This document shows positions 42,023 to 51,650 of a DNA stretch of 64,000 nucleotides, piece after piece; positions within the stretch are counted from its first letter, which is position 1, and every line of letters begins with the position of its first letter. The stretch is from an uncultured Lactobacillus sp. (GTDB lineage: Bacteria; Bacillota; Bacilli; Lactobacillales; Lactobacillaceae): positions 1-64,000 of the forward strand of contig CAOOYH010000002.1 in NCBI GenBank assembly GCA_948500755.1, read 5' to 3'. The notes under the pieces were generated by a model. That model was not told the DNA's origin. It saw only the letters and a list, made by a program, of their open reading frames with translations, and made no database searches. The position numbers were made by a program, and so were the translations under genes.

Positions 42023-42853
42023 TTATCTTGCAAAGATAGTTCCAACGATGATAACCACAATACCTAAAATGATTCTGTACCAACCAAATGGCTTGAAGTT
42101 ATGAGTTTGAACATATTTAAGTAAGAATTTGATTGAGATGTAAGCTACGACAAATGATACAAGCATCCCAACCAGCAAAACTGCTAATTGATTACCAACA
42201 AAGGCATGGCCTCCCATGACATACTTGCCAAGTTTAAGGAGAGAAGCTCCGAACATTGTTGGAATTGCTAAGAAAAATGAGAATTCTGTTGATACATATC
42301 TTGATGCTCCTAATAACATAGCACCCATGATCGTTGCACCAGATCTTGAAGTACCTGGAATTAAAGAAAGTACCTGGAAGCATCCGATGAAAAAGGCCAT
42401 CTTATAGCTTAATTTGTTTAAATCAACTAAGCTAGGTTTTTTCTTTTCATAGTAGTCTTCCAAAATGATGAACAAGATACCATATACAATTAAAGTGGTA
42501 GCAATAACTTGCCAAGTAGTCATATGTTCATCTAGCCAATCATTTAATGGTAATCCAATAATTACTGACGGAATAACAGCAATGATAACTTTAAACCAAA
42601 GTTGCCAAGTCTGTTGTTGTTCCCTATGACTTTTGGAAGGAGCGAAAGGATTAAGTTTATTGAAATAAATCAGAATCACACTCAAGATGGCTCCAAGTTG
42701 AATCACAACCATGAACATATTGATGAAACTAGTGGGTTGATCAAGCTTAATGAAATAATCAGCTAGATAAAGGTGACCGGTGGAGGAAATAGGAAGGAAT
42801 TCAGTGATACCTTCAATAATTCCTAGAATAATCGCTTTAATAATGTCTAACAT
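42023..42853 (-). CDS. uppP: Undecaprenyl-diphosphatase
   Basis: This membrane enzyme recycles the cell-wall lipid carrier by removing a phosphate from undecaprenyl diphosphate, and it gives bacitracin tolerance. The 276-residue, about eight-helix protein has both active-site blocks: EGITEFLPISSTGHL near the N terminus and PGTSRSGATIMGAM in the middle. The length is standard. It lies directly downstream of the lactonase gene with about 20 bases between, so the two may be co-transcribed on the minus strand. Confidence 0.95.
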   Translation of the reverse strand: MLDIIKAIILGIIEGITEFLPISSTGHLYLADYFIKLDQPTSFINMFMVVIQLGAILSVILIYFNKLNPFAPSKSHREQQQTWQLWFKVIIAVIPSVIIGLPLNDWLDEHMTTWQVIATTLIVYGILFIILEDYYEKKKPSLVDLNKLSYKMAFFIGCFQVLSLIPGTSRSGATIMGAMLLGASRYVSTEFSFFLAIPTMFGASLLKLGKYVMGGHAFVGNQLAVLLVGMLVSFVVAYISIKFLLKYVQTHNFKPFGWYRIILGIVVIIVGTIFAR

Positions 42854-42873
42854 AAGTTACTCGTTTTTTCTCC

Positions 42874-43902
42874 TTACTTAACAAAAAGTACTCTTGTTCC
42901 TTCAGGAACAGGGATGTTTTTTTGAATTGGTGTCAAACTACCGTCTTCCTCATTTCTTGAATAAAGGGTAGCATTGTCTGTATTTTGATTAGCAACAACT
43001 ACGTATGTTTCACTCTCATCCCAATTAAAGTCTCGAGGAAAAGATCCAAATACTGAAATGCGCTGAACCAATTTTAAAGTGTGATCGGCTTGGACTGCAA
43101 AAACGGCAATTGAATCATTTCCACGGTTAGAAACATAAATAAATTTGCCGTCAGCGCTAATTTTAACGGCAGCAGCACCATTATGCTCATTCCAATCACT
43201 AGGAATAGTAGAGTAGGTGGTAATATCTTTAAAAGTCCAATCATTTTCGTTGAACTTTACCACGTTAATCTGACTTGATAATTCACCCACTACATAGAAG
43301 TAATTTCCATCTTTTGAAAATACAAGATGGCGATCGCCGAAGCCTGCTTCATTTTTATAAGTTGCCAAGTGTTTAAGCTTATTGTCTTGATTTAAACGAT
43401 AAAAATCAACGGTATCGTTTCCTAAATCACAGCTTACTAAATTGCCTTGAGGAGTTTCATCAAAATAGTGGGGATGAGCACCATCGGCTTGTTCTTTTCT
43501 AGGACCTAAGCTGCTATTTTGATGAGTTACCGTATCTAAAAGAGTTAATTTTCCTTCATCATTGTAACTAAAGACAGATAATACAGCCGTATGATAGTTT
43601 GCAGTATAAAGAAGTTTCTTTGCTGGATTAATTCCAATATATGCTGGACTAGAGCCAGGAGTTAAATAAGTATCTACTTCTTCATAGTTGCTATTATTTA
43701 ATTTAAAAGTGCTGATTCCTCCTTGGTCGCCAGCATTATTAATTGCAAAAATTAAATTACCATCTTTTTGAAAATAAGTTGGTCCACCAATTTCAATGAT
43801 GTTTTTTGCTTCATCTAGGTGAGGTTGATCATTATTTTCAAATGGTAATTCATAAATACCTTTTGAGTTATTTTTTGTATAGCCACCAATTAATACCTTC
43901 AT
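42874..43902 (-). CDS. Lactonase family protein (6-phosphogluconolactonase, YkgB-like)
   Basis: This encodes 342 residues with the seven-bladed beta-propeller fold of the Pgl/YkgB lactonase family. Features seen are IGGYTKNNSKGIYELPF at the start, repeated blade ends such as YIGINPAKKLLYTANY, the DGAHPHYFDETPQGNLVSCDLGND block (part shown) and YVSNRGNDSIAVF. In E. coli Pgl hydrolyses 6-phosphogluconolactone. The ATG follows GGAGG. A hairpin 60-100 bases upstream on the same strand could attenuate it. Confidence 0.88.
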   Translation of the reverse strand: MKVLIGGYTKNNSKGIYELPFENNDQPHLDEAKNIIEIGGPTYFQKDGNLIFAINNAGDQGGISTFKLNNSNYEEVDTYLTPGSSPAYIGINPAKKLLYTANYHTAVLSVFSYNDEGKLTLLDTVTHQNSSLGPRKEQADGAHPHYFDETPQGNLVSCDLGNDTVDFYRLNQDNKLKHLATYKNEAGFGDRHLVFSKDGNYFYVVGELSSQINVVKFNENDWTFKDITTYSTIPSDWNEHNGAAAVKISADGKFIYVSNRGNDSIAVFAVQADHTLKLVQRISVFGSFPRDFNWDESETYVVVANQNTDNATLYSRNEEDGSLTPIQKNIPVPEGTRVLFVK

Positions 43903-43968
43903 GATTACCTCCGTATATCATTTACATTAATAGCTTCAATCAGTATACCATGCAGAAAGAATAAAAAA

Positions 43969-44003
43969 ATCAATTTTTAAGTGAAAGCACTTTAAAAATT
44001 GAT
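43969..44003 (-). repeat. Long inverted repeat in the divergent promoter region, terminator-like on the minus strand
   Basis: ATCAATTTTTAAGT and ACTTTAAAAATTGAT (43969-43982 and 43989-44003, one bulged base) form a roughly 14-bp stem with a GAAAGC loop. On the minus strand it is followed by seven T residues, as in an intrinsic terminator. No gene lies upstream on that strand before the divergent gene at 44066. It could attenuate the lactonase transcript or end an antisense RNA. Confidence 0.55.
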
Positions 44004-44065
44004 GGCTAAAATTAGTTAAGCGCTTTTTCTTATGGTACAATTTTAATAAAAGGAGCGAATATATT

Positions 44066-44416
44066 ATGAAATGGATATCAACTATTGAAAAAATTGGTAA
44101 AAAAGCTGTCGATTCTAAAGATGGCATGGTAATCTTATTTGGTGAGGGTGCAAATGAAGATTTGAAAGATGTTTCCATCATTCAAAAATTTAATCCATCT
44201 ACACCTATCAACAGTTTTATTTTTAAGAAGGGAGATACCGTTACTATCGATGGTCAAACATATGTTGCAAACTATGTTGGACCAATGGTTGAAAGCAATA
44301 TGAAAGCTTTAGGACACGCAACCTTCTTCTTCAAGCGTCCTGTTCCAAAAGCTCCACTTGCTAATGCGTTTATTTTGATCCAGATGTTCAACAACCTTTA
44401 CCAGACTTTAAAGTAA
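44066..44416 (+). CDS. PTS glucitol/sorbitol IIA-like protein, C-terminus frameshifted
   Basis: This encodes 116 residues as read, related to the GutA/SrlB IIA family (ISTIEKIGKKAVDSKDGMVILFGEGANEDL at the start, VGPMVESNMKALGHATFFF later). After residue 101 the frame goes wrong. Within the run TTTATTTT at 44369-44376 one base is missing, and the other frame continues with DPDVQQPLPDFKVNDEIVYEHI up to a stop at 44443-44445, which fits the family's end. The family's phosphorylated His, in the segment aligned to VSIIQKFNPS, is absent. No IIB or IIC gene is adjacent. It is likely a decaying or repurposed IIA. Confidence 0.7.
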   Translation: MKWISTIEKIGKKAVDSKDGMVILFGEGANEDLKDVSIIQKFNPSTPINSFIFKKGDTVTIDGQTYVANYVGPMVESNMKALGHATFFFKRPVPKAPLANAFILIQMFNNLYQTLK

Positions 44417-44456
44417 ATGATGAGATTGTTTACGAACATATTTAACGGAATAGTGT

Positions 44457-45650
44457 ATGGAAAATAAAAGAAAGCGAACTCATAGAACCGTTTTTGAAAA
44501 ATGGTTTTTGAATAATCGCTTTAGTATTATTTTAGTGAATATCTTATTGTTCTTCCTGATTATTTGGGTGTTCAATAAGATATCTTTTGTTTTAAACCCT
44601 GCGTGGTTATTTTTTAGTGCTATTCTGCCACCATTGCTGCTGGCAGTTATTCAGTACTATATTATGAATCCACTTGTTGATATTCTAGAAAAAAAGCTCA
44701 AAGTACCACGAGTGCTAACGATAGTAGTTTTATTCATAATAGTAATCGCAATTTTAATTTGGATTATCAATACTTTAATTCCAATTGCTCAGGGACAAAT
44801 TAATGCTTTAATTAAAAATTGGCCTCATATTTGGAATGATTCAACTAATGCCGTCCAAGAGGCATTACGAGATCCGAGATTACATTCTGTAAAGAGTAAT
44901 TTGCAAAGTATGGTTGATAATGCGCAAAAGACCTTATTTAGATCTGGTCAAGATGCTTTTAATACGACCTTAGGAAATATCACATCAGCTGTGAATATTA
45001 TTACTATGGTGGGGATGACCTTACTTACTGCTCCATTTATTTTATTCTTTATGTTAAAAGACGGTCATCAATTAAGACCATATATTACTAAATTTGCGCC
45101 TCAAAGATGGCAAGAAAGTTTTAGCAAACTTTTGTATGATATCAATTATGCCTTAGCTTCATATATTCGTGGTCAAATTACAGTTGCATTTTGGGTTGGC
45201 GTAATGTTTTCAATTGGGTATACTGTTGTAGGTTTACCTTATGGACTTGCCTTGGCTATTTTAGCGGGATTTATGAATTTAATTCCTTATTTTGGAACGT
45301 TTATTGCATTCATTCCGGCCTTAGCGATTTCCATTATGTCTTCAACTTCAATGTTGATTAAGGTATTAGTTGTATTTATGATTGAACAGACAATTGAATC
45401 AAGATTGATTAGTCCTTTAGTAATGGGAAATAAACTAGAAATGCATCCTATTACTACAATTTTAGTTTTGATTGGCGCCAGCTCTGTATGGGGATTATGG
45501 GGTGTGATTTTTGGTATTCCAATTTATGCCATCTTGAAGATTATTGTCTCACGCGTGTACAATTATTATCGGAGAGAGTCTGAAGTTTTTGATGATGAAG
45601 ACATTCACCTTGCTTCTCCAACCACGGGAGAATCAGAAAATAAAAAGTAA
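44457..45650 (+). CDS. AI-2E family transporter (PerM/YueF-like)
   Basis: This encodes 397 residues with seven to eight membrane helices. The AI-2E family core is seen at PFILFFMLKDGHQLRPYITKFAPQRWQ, YIRGQITVAFWVGVMFSIGY, NLIPYFGTFIAFIPA and the C-terminal IEQTIESRLISPLVMG. Despite the family name, members export diverse substrates or act as sodium/proton antiporters, so no substrate is assigned. It is followed by a terminator. Confidence 0.88.
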   Translation: MENKRKRTHRTVFEKWFLNNRFSIILVNILLFFLIIWVFNKISFVLNPAWLFFSAILPPLLLAVIQYYIMNPLVDILEKKLKVPRVLTIVVLFIIVIAILIWIINTLIPIAQGQINALIKNWPHIWNDSTNAVQEALRDPRLHSVKSNLQSMVDNAQKTLFRSGQDAFNTTLGNITSAVNIITMVGMTLLTAPFILFFMLKDGHQLRPYITKFAPQRWQESFSKLLYDINYALASYIRGQITVAFWVGVMFSIGYTVVGLPYGLALAILAGFMNLIPYFGTFIAFIPALAISIMSSTSMLIKVLVVFMIEQTIESRLISPLVMGNKLEMHPITTILVLIGASSVWGLWGVIFGIPIYAILKIIVSRVYNYYRRESEVFDDEDIHLASPTTGESENKK

Positions 45651-45664
45651 ACAATTTATATTAT

Positions 45665-45690
45665 AAGCGTGGTTAGTAGCCATGCTTTTT
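45665..45690 (+). terminator. Terminator after the AI-2E family gene
   Basis: AAGCGTGG pairs with CCATGCTT (one G-U pair) around a TTAGTAG loop and is followed by T residues. Confidence 0.7.
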
Positions 45691-45707
45691 AGTTAAGAGG
45701 AAAAATT

Positions 45708-46268
45708 ATGACAAATCATGTTGTGTTGTATGAACCAGTGATGCCCGCTAATACGGGAAATATTGCGCGTACTTGTGCGGGCACAAATACAGTATTAGAT
45801 TTAATTGAGCCATTGGGCTTTCAAATTGATAATAAGCGAATGAAGCGTGCAGGTCTTGATTATTGGGATAAAGTTGATGTAAGAATGCATGATGATTTGG
45901 ATGCGTTTTTGAAAACTTTAAAGCCAACGGATGAAATGTATCTGATTTCAAAGTTTTCATCTAAAAACTATGTTGATGTTGACTATACCGATCCTAATAA
46001 GGATTACTACTTTGTGTTTGGTAAAGAAACTACTGGTTTGCCAGAAACTTTTATGCGTGAATATTATGATCGTAACTTGAGAATCCCAATGTCTGACAAT
46101 ATTCGTTGCTATAATTTATCTAATTCCGTAGCCATGGTCTTGTTGGAAGCACTTCGTCAACAAGGATTTCCTAATATGGAAACTACACACCACTATAAAA
46201 ATGATAAACTAAAGGATAATTATAATCGTCCAGAAAGATATGAACGAAATTTAGGAAAGGATAATTAA
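45708..46268 (+). CDS. trmL: tRNA (cytidine/uridine-34-2'-O)-methyltransferase TrmL
   Basis: This SPOUT-family enzyme methylates the wobble ribose of certain leucine tRNAs. It has 186 residues. The family landmarks are the start VVLYEPVMPANTGNIARTCAGTNTVLDLIEPLGF (in parts), the S-adenosylmethionine knot FVFGKETTGLPETF and IPMSDNIRCYNLSNSVAMVLLEALRQ. The C-terminal extension is charged. It lies immediately before the DUF1149 gene and probably shares its transcript. Confidence 0.93.
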   Translation: MTNHVVLYEPVMPANTGNIARTCAGTNTVLDLIEPLGFQIDNKRMKRAGLDYWDKVDVRMHDDLDAFLKTLKPTDEMYLISKFSSKNYVDVDYTDPNKDYYFVFGKETTGLPETFMREYYDRNLRIPMSDNIRCYNLSNSVAMVLLEALRQQGFPNMETTHHYKNDKLKDNYNRPERYERNLGKDN

Positions 46269-46270
46269 TA

Positions 46271-46663
46271 ATGGAATTTAAAAAAGAAACCCCAGTTATG
46301 GTGAGAGCATTTCATTACGATTTAAATGAAAAGCCAGAAAATGATAATGAAGTAAACGTAGCTATCAAGCCAGTTGATAAACAAGATGAAAACGGTAATA
46401 TTATTAAGCCTAAAGACGGCAATTACTATGAAGTAGGGGTTGTATTTGAAGTAGCACCTGTTCCTGGAGACTTTACTGTAAGTGGGTTGATTACCCAGAT
46501 CGTTCAAATTAAGGATTACCAGGGTAAAGGTGATGATCTTGAAAGTAACGATTATAAATTACTTTCAAGACCATTAGTGGAATACATTGAAACTTTGACT
46601 TATGAAGTTACTCAAGTTACCTTGGATCAACCGGTTAATTTGAACTTTAAGGCTAATTTTTAA
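46271..46663 (+). CDS. DUF1149 family protein
   Basis: This encodes 130 residues beginning MEFKKETPVMVRAFHYDLNE, a cytoplasmic family of Lactobacillales, mostly beta-strand, with no known activity. It starts two bases after the trmL stop and ends 18 bases before ftsK, so trmL-DUF1149-ftsK looks like one operon. SecB-like chaperone folds have been suggested for similar proteins, but that cannot be judged here. Confidence 0.82.
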   Translation: MEFKKETPVMVRAFHYDLNEKPENDNEVNVAIKPVDKQDENGNIIKPKDGNYYEVGVVFEVAPVPGDFTVSGLITQIVQIKDYQGKGDDLESNDYKLLSRPLVEYIETLTYEVTQVTLDQPVNLNFKANF

Positions 46664-46681
46664 TAGTGATTAGGTGAAGAA

Positions 46682-49135
46682 ATGCCTAAGAAAAAGAAAA
46701 CAGTCAAAAAGAGCAAAAGAAATTATAAAAAGAAGAAACAAGAAAGTTTATCTTGGGCAATTGCTGGAATTGTCCAAATTGTTTTGGCAATTTTAGCGAT
46801 TACTAAAGTAGGAACTTTAGGAAAACAAGTTGCCAACTTAATTAGAGTGTTTTTTGGAGATTCATATTTGCTAGCGAGTGGTTTGCTCGCTCTTTTTGGT
46901 CTGGTCATGTTAATTTACAATCAACCTGCCCATTTAAAAATTAAGCGTAGTTTTGGTTTAGCTTTAGCATTGTTTGGAATATTATTAATTCAAAGTAGCA
47001 TTTATTTTGCTCACGAAGCAGTGAATGCCGCATTTTTGAATTCATTTTGGCATGAAATGTTTGAGGAATTGGGTCGTGCAGGAGTTACTACATCAGTTGG
47101 CGGAGGAGTAATTGGCGCGATCGGCTTTGAATTGCTGTTTCCTTTATTAGGACAAATTGGCATTCGAATTTTGGCAATATTGTTTATTCCTATTGGAATT
47201 ATGATGTTCTTTGATGTGAAATTTAGGACAGTAGTTGAAAAATTTCAAACGGTTAGCCAAGTATTTATTGAGCAGAATAAGGTAAATGGAGCTAAGCTCA
47301 AGGATAAATATTCTGAAATTAAGCAGAAAGAATTACAAAGACAAGCCAAAAGGCAACAGATGCGTGAAGAGGAAAAAGCTAATAATTTAGTTTTTCCAAA
47401 TGTAGATGATTTTGATGAAAGAAACGCCTCATCTTCAGAAGAAAAGCAGGAAACGAAGGTATCTCCTAGTGTTAAACCTTCAGAAAAAATAGAAAATCAT
47501 AAATCTGAAGTAAAACAAGAAATACCTGACCCGCCTTTACAAATTCAAGTAGCTCCTCAACATGAAGATCCTGATTCTTCACAAGAAAATTCCCCTTTGC
47601 CTAAGTCACATTCTTTTGTAGAAGAAGATCAAAAATTAAAAGCGGAGTTAGAAAATGTGGATCATGGTGAGCTAAAAATGGACTCAACTAGCAATCCTCA
47701 ATATCAATTGCCACCATTGAATTTATTAGACCCTATTAAGAATACAGATCAGAGTACAGATAAAGAACTTATTCAAAAGAACACTCAGACGCTTCAATCT
47801 ACTTTTAAAAGTTTTGGTGTTAAAGTAATAATTAAGAAGGCAATTCTAGGGCCCACTATTACTCGCTATGAAGTTCAGCCGGCAGTAGGGGTAAAGGTAA
47901 GTCGAATTGTTAATTTATCAGACGATTTAGCGTTAGCTTTGGCGGCGAAAGATATTCGTATTGAAGCTCCAATTCCTGGGAAACCTTTTATTGGAATTGA
48001 AGTGCCTAATCGGGCTACATCTATTGTTTCATTTAAAGATGTAATGGAGCATCAAGATTCTAAGTCTAAAGAAGATATTATGGAGGTCCCATTAGGTAAA
48101 GACGTAACGGGGACAACCATTTCAGCTAATTTGGCAAAAATGCCCCATTTATTAATTGCTGGTTCAACTGGATCTGGAAAGTCGGTAGCCATTAATACGA
48201 TCTTAACGAGTATTCTTATGAAAGCACATCCGGAAGATATCAAGCTTGTTTTAATTGATCCAAAAATGGTGGAACTTTCTGTTTATAATGGTGTGCCGCA
48301 TTTATTAATTCCAGTGGTGACAGATGCTAAACTAGCTGCCAACGCGCTTCATAAAGTTGTGAAAGAAATGGAGCGGCGTTATAAGCTATTCGCAGCAAGT
48401 GGTGCTCGTAACATGGCAGAATATAATAAAAAAGTAGCTCAAAATAATCAGGATAAGTCAAAGCCGGCCATGAAAAAACTGCCTTATATTCTAGTGGTGG
48501 TTGATGAGTTAAGTGACTTGATGATGGTCGGGGGGCACGATGTTGAAGGAGCAATTGTGAGATTGGGTCAAATGGCCCGAGCTGCTGGAATTCATATGAT
48601 TTTAGCAACTCAGCGTCCAAGTGTTGATGTTATTACTGGATTAATTAAGGCTAATGTTCCTTCGAGAATCTCTTTTGCAGTTTCAAGTGGAGTAGATTCT
48701 AGAACTATTTTGGATCAAACCGGCGCAGAAAAGTTGCTGGGTCGTGGTGATATGCTTTATATGCCAATTGGAGCGTCCAAGCCTGAGAGAATTCAAGGAG
48801 CATATATTGCTTCTGATGAAGTTGAGCGCGTGATTGATTGGGTTAAAAAGCAACAACAACCTGATTACGATCAAGATATGATTCCTAAACAAGGGGAAAA
48901 TAACGTCGCGGGTAGTGATGATGAACCAGAAGATGAATTTTATTCTGAAGCGGTAGACTTAGTTAGACGCCAGCAGACCGCAAGCGTATCTATGCTTCAA
49001 AGAAGATTTAGAATTGGGTATAATCGAGCAGCTCGAATTGTAGATGAAATGGAAGCTAAAGGGGTAGTAGGCCCTTCTGAAGGATCTAAGCCTCGGCAAG
49101 TTTTGCTTCCACCTGTAAAGAATGAAGGTAATTAA
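46682..49135 (+). CDS. ftsK: DNA translocase FtsK/SpoIIIE
   Basis: This septal DNA pump clears and orients chromosomes at division. The 817-residue protein has a lysine-rich N terminus, four membrane helices (about residues 20-170) and a charged linker (about 180-340). The RecA-like motor has Walker A AGSTGSGKSVAIN and the YILVVVDELSDLMM Walker B. The C-terminal gamma winged-helix domain (ASVSMLQRRFRIGYNRAARIVDEMEAKG) reads KOPS-type DNA sites. The motor sequence HMILATQRPSVDVITGLIKANVPSRI is typical of the family. Confidence 0.96.
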   Translation: MPKKKKTVKKSKRNYKKKKQESLSWAIAGIVQIVLAILAITKVGTLGKQVANLIRVFFGDSYLLASGLLALFGLVMLIYNQPAHLKIKRSFGLALALFGILLIQSSIYFAHEAVNAAFLNSFWHEMFEELGRAGVTTSVGGGVIGAIGFELLFPLLGQIGIRILAILFIPIGIMMFFDVKFRTVVEKFQTVSQVFIEQNKVNGAKLKDKYSEIKQKELQRQAKRQQMREEEKANNLVFPNVDDFDERNASSSEEKQETKVSPSVKPSEKIENHKSEVKQEIPDPPLQIQVAPQHEDPDSSQENSPLPKSHSFVEEDQKLKAELENVDHGELKMDSTSNPQYQLPPLNLLDPIKNTDQSTDKELIQKNTQTLQSTFKSFGVKVIIKKAILGPTITRYEVQPAVGVKVSRIVNLSDDLALALAAKDIRIEAPIPGKPFIGIEVPNRATSIVSFKDVMEHQDSKSKEDIMEVPLGKDVTGTTISANLAKMPHLLIAGSTGSGKSVAINTILTSILMKAHPEDIKLVLIDPKMVELSVYNGVPHLLIPVVTDAKLAANALHKVVKEMERRYKLFAASGARNMAEYNKKVAQNNQDKSKPAMKKLPYILVVVDELSDLMMVGGHDVEGAIVRLGQMARAAGIHMILATQRPSVDVITGLIKANVPSRISFAVSSGVDSRTILDQTGAEKLLGRGDMLYMPIGASKPERIQGAYIASDEVERVIDWVKKQQQPDYDQDMIPKQGENNVAGSDDEPEDEFYSEAVDLVRRQQTASVSMLQRRFRIGYNRAARIVDEMEAKGVVGPSEGSKPRQVLLPPVKNEGN

Positions 49136-49136
49136 A

Positions 49137-50405
49137 ATGCTGAATCCAAATATTGAGTATAGGTCTGATCGTAAATTTACGACTGGAACAATTGGAGATT
49201 TTTTTCGTATTCGATTGAATAAGAAAAATTTAGCACTTGCTAATTTATTAGCTCGCATGCAAATGAATGCCACTGCATCTTTTCCAAGTATTAGTCAACA
49301 ACAAGAAGTTTTGTCTAAATTTTATGATATGAGTTTCGAAGTTGTGCCACAAATTATGGGCCCTGAAATTATAATGAGTTATGTGACCAATTTTGTAGAA
49401 CCAGTTGAGGTTCTAGATCCAGAATATACTTATAAAAATATCTATAAGACTTTTGAAAAGATGGCCCACCATCCTTTAATCAATGAGGAAATTTTAGAAT
49501 TAAGTAAAAAGCAGCTAGAGGACGAATATCGCGAAGTGATGGAAGAACCTTCAAGTTACGCTCTAGATAAGTTTTTTAAAATTTGGTATCAGGATCGGCC
49601 AGATTATGAAGATACTTTTATGGGAGATATTAATTTAATTAAAGATCTCACACTTAAAGAAGTTCTTACTTTTTCTCGCTCTATTAGGATTGCTCCCGGC
49701 GCTAAATTAGGTGTGATGAAGAGCGCTAATTCAATAGAGATGCTGGTGCGTAAAAATAATAATCTTGATTTTGCGGGAATAATTAGGGCGTTTGATATGG
49801 ATGAGATTGTTAATATTCCTGCAGGGCCTCAAGAAGGAATTTATGAAGAAGAAAATCATGGCAATTTACAAGCCCAAGTTTATTTAGGTTATGGCTATCG
49901 AGAAGGGCGAGATGAAAAGTTTATTCATGTTAAAGATATAGAAACCGAATATCAAAAGCGTCTAGTAGGGTTGATTTTGAGTGAGTATCTTGCAGGAGAT
50001 CAATCATCTAAATTATTTACTAGTATTCGTGAAGAACTTGGAGCTGCTTATCAAGTAAATGCCAATAGTTATCATCGTAATTCATTATTTCTGATAAATA
50101 CTGGAATTGATCCAGACCAAATTGATGAAGTAATTAAAATTATTAAAGATGAAGTTGAGAAGGTTAAAAAAGGAGATATTGACATAGATCTTCTTAAAAA
50201 ATCCAAGAAGAGTTTGATTAATTTCCGCTTAATAGCACAAGATCGAGAAAATTGGCAATTAGCTAACTTACTTCGGCAGGAAATGTTTAGCGGCTATGGT
50301 CGCATTGATGACGATTACATGGATGTAATCAAAGATATTAACCCTAAGATGTTGGCAGATTTTGCAAATGACCTATTTCTAAAAGAAAGTTATGTGTTGA
50401 AATGA
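49137..50405 (+). CDS. yfmF: M16-like protein YfmF, EF-P 5-aminopentanol modification-associated
   Basis: This encodes 422 residues of the M16 (insulinase) family but without the HxxEH zinc motif, as usual for this inactive partner. The C-terminal region keeps the M16 fold, with RLVGLILSEYLAGDQSSKLFTSIREELGAAYQVNA. In Bacillus its homologue (ymfF) sits with ymfH and ymfI, the genes tied to the modification of elongation factor P at Lys32. The start is ATG 49137, one base after the ftsK stop, with GAAGG as ribosome site; ATG 49122 would overlap ftsK. Confidence 0.88.
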   Translation: MLNPNIEYRSDRKFTTGTIGDFFRIRLNKKNLALANLLARMQMNATASFPSISQQQEVLSKFYDMSFEVVPQIMGPEIIMSYVTNFVEPVEVLDPEYTYKNIYKTFEKMAHHPLINEEILELSKKQLEDEYREVMEEPSSYALDKFFKIWYQDRPDYEDTFMGDINLIKDLTLKEVLTFSRSIRIAPGAKLGVMKSANSIEMLVRKNNNLDFAGIIRAFDMDEIVNIPAGPQEGIYEEENHGNLQAQVYLGYGYREGRDEKFIHVKDIETEYQKRLVGLILSEYLAGDQSSKLFTSIREELGAAYQVNANSYHRNSLFLINTGIDPDQIDEVIKIIKDEVEKVKKGDIDIDLLKKSKKSLINFRLIAQDRENWQLANLLRQEMFSGYGRIDDDYMDVIKDINPKMLADFANDLFLKESYVLK

Positions 50406-51646
50406 TTTCACCAAAGATAATAAAAAAACAATATAAATCAGGATTTTCTGCTGAAATAGTTTTAAAACCAGGATATAATCAGCGCTTTTTTGGTATTATT
50501 ACTGATTTTGGAAGTAGTGATCCTCAGGAAGTTGCAGGAAGTGCTCACTTTTTAGAACATAAACTTTTCGCTAAAGAAGACGGTGACATTTCGCAAAAAT
50601 TTGAAGAATTGGGCGCCGATGTTAATGCCTTCACTTCTTTTAATGAAACCATGTTTTATTGCAGTGGGGTCAAAAATAATCCTCAATTAATCAATTTGCT
50701 GTTTAGATTAGTAGGAGAGCCGTATTTTACAGCAGAAAATGTAAAAAAAGAGATTCCAATTATTACCCAGGAATTATCAATGTACAAGGATGAACCAAAT
50801 TGGCTTATTAATAATAATTTGATGAGGCAAATGTTTGGAGATTCAGAACTTGGAATTGATGTAGCAGGGACTGAAGAATCAATTGCGGCAACAACAGTAG
50901 AAGCATTAATCGAAGTTTATCAGCAAAATTATCAACCAAAGAATATGCACTTTATTGCTTGTGGAGACTTTTCTGATTATCAAATCAAATCTATTTTTAG
51001 GCAAGTAAATAAGTTGCAAGAACAATACTTTAAAAATACTGCAGCTACAATAAAGTATAAAAAACAGACTAGACAATTAGTTTTAAAAGATGAAGTTTTA
51101 GAAATTGATGGCCAATCCAATTTGTTTGGGGTAGGACTCCTTCTTCCAAACTTTAAGAAAGTATTATCTAGTCTAGACTTAGCGCAAATTCTCTTAGAAA
51201 TAATGTTAGAATCAAAACTAGGCATCATGAGTCCATTCTTTGATAAAATGAAAAAGAAAAAGTTATTGAGCAGTTCTACGCAAATTTCAGTAAATTATAC
51301 TCGTCAGGGTGATTTTGTGACGATTTCTGGGGTAAGTGATGATGCTCAGAAAGTTATTTCTGCAATTAAAGAAGAAATTATGCGACCATTAGATAGAGAT
51401 GATGTCGAATACGCAAAAAACTTTTTTGAATTGAAGAAACGCGAATGGTTGGCACATGAAATTCGAACAATGAATAATATTTCTTATTTAGCGATTGAAC
51501 TTGCAGAAGAAAGCCTTGATGATGAAAACTTATTTGAAAATATCAATCAACTGCAACTCATTAATTTTGAAAAATATGATTCAATTTGTAAGGATTTACT
51601 AAAGGATAGCGTTTTCTGCTCTGCGATGTTAGTCAATAAGGAGTAA
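50402..51646 (+). CDS. yfmH: M16 zinc protease YfmH, EF-P 5-aminopentanol modification-associated
   Basis: This encodes 414 residues of an active-type M16 peptidase. The zinc motif is SAHFLEHKLFAKEDG (HxxEH near residue 52), with the distal Glu within the KKEIPIITQELSMYKDEPN segment. It starts within the yfmF stop (ATGA overlap), so the inactive and active halves are made together and likely form a heterodimer, as in other bacterial M16 pairs. Substrate unknown. Confidence 0.9.
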   Translation: MISPKIIKKQYKSGFSAEIVLKPGYNQRFFGIITDFGSSDPQEVAGSAHFLEHKLFAKEDGDISQKFEELGADVNAFTSFNETMFYCSGVKNNPQLINLLFRLVGEPYFTAENVKKEIPIITQELSMYKDEPNWLINNNLMRQMFGDSELGIDVAGTEESIAATTVEALIEVYQQNYQPKNMHFIACGDFSDYQIKSIFRQVNKLQEQYFKNTAATIKYKKQTRQLVLKDEVLEIDGQSNLFGVGLLLPNFKKVLSSLDLAQILLEIMLESKLGIMSPFFDKMKKKKLLSSSTQISVNYTRQGDFVTISGVSDDAQKVISAIKEEIMRPLDRDDVEYAKNFFELKKREWLAHEIRTMNNISYLAIELAEESLDDENLFENINQLQLINFEKYDSICKDLLKDSVFCSAMLVNKE

Positions 51647-51650
51647 AATA

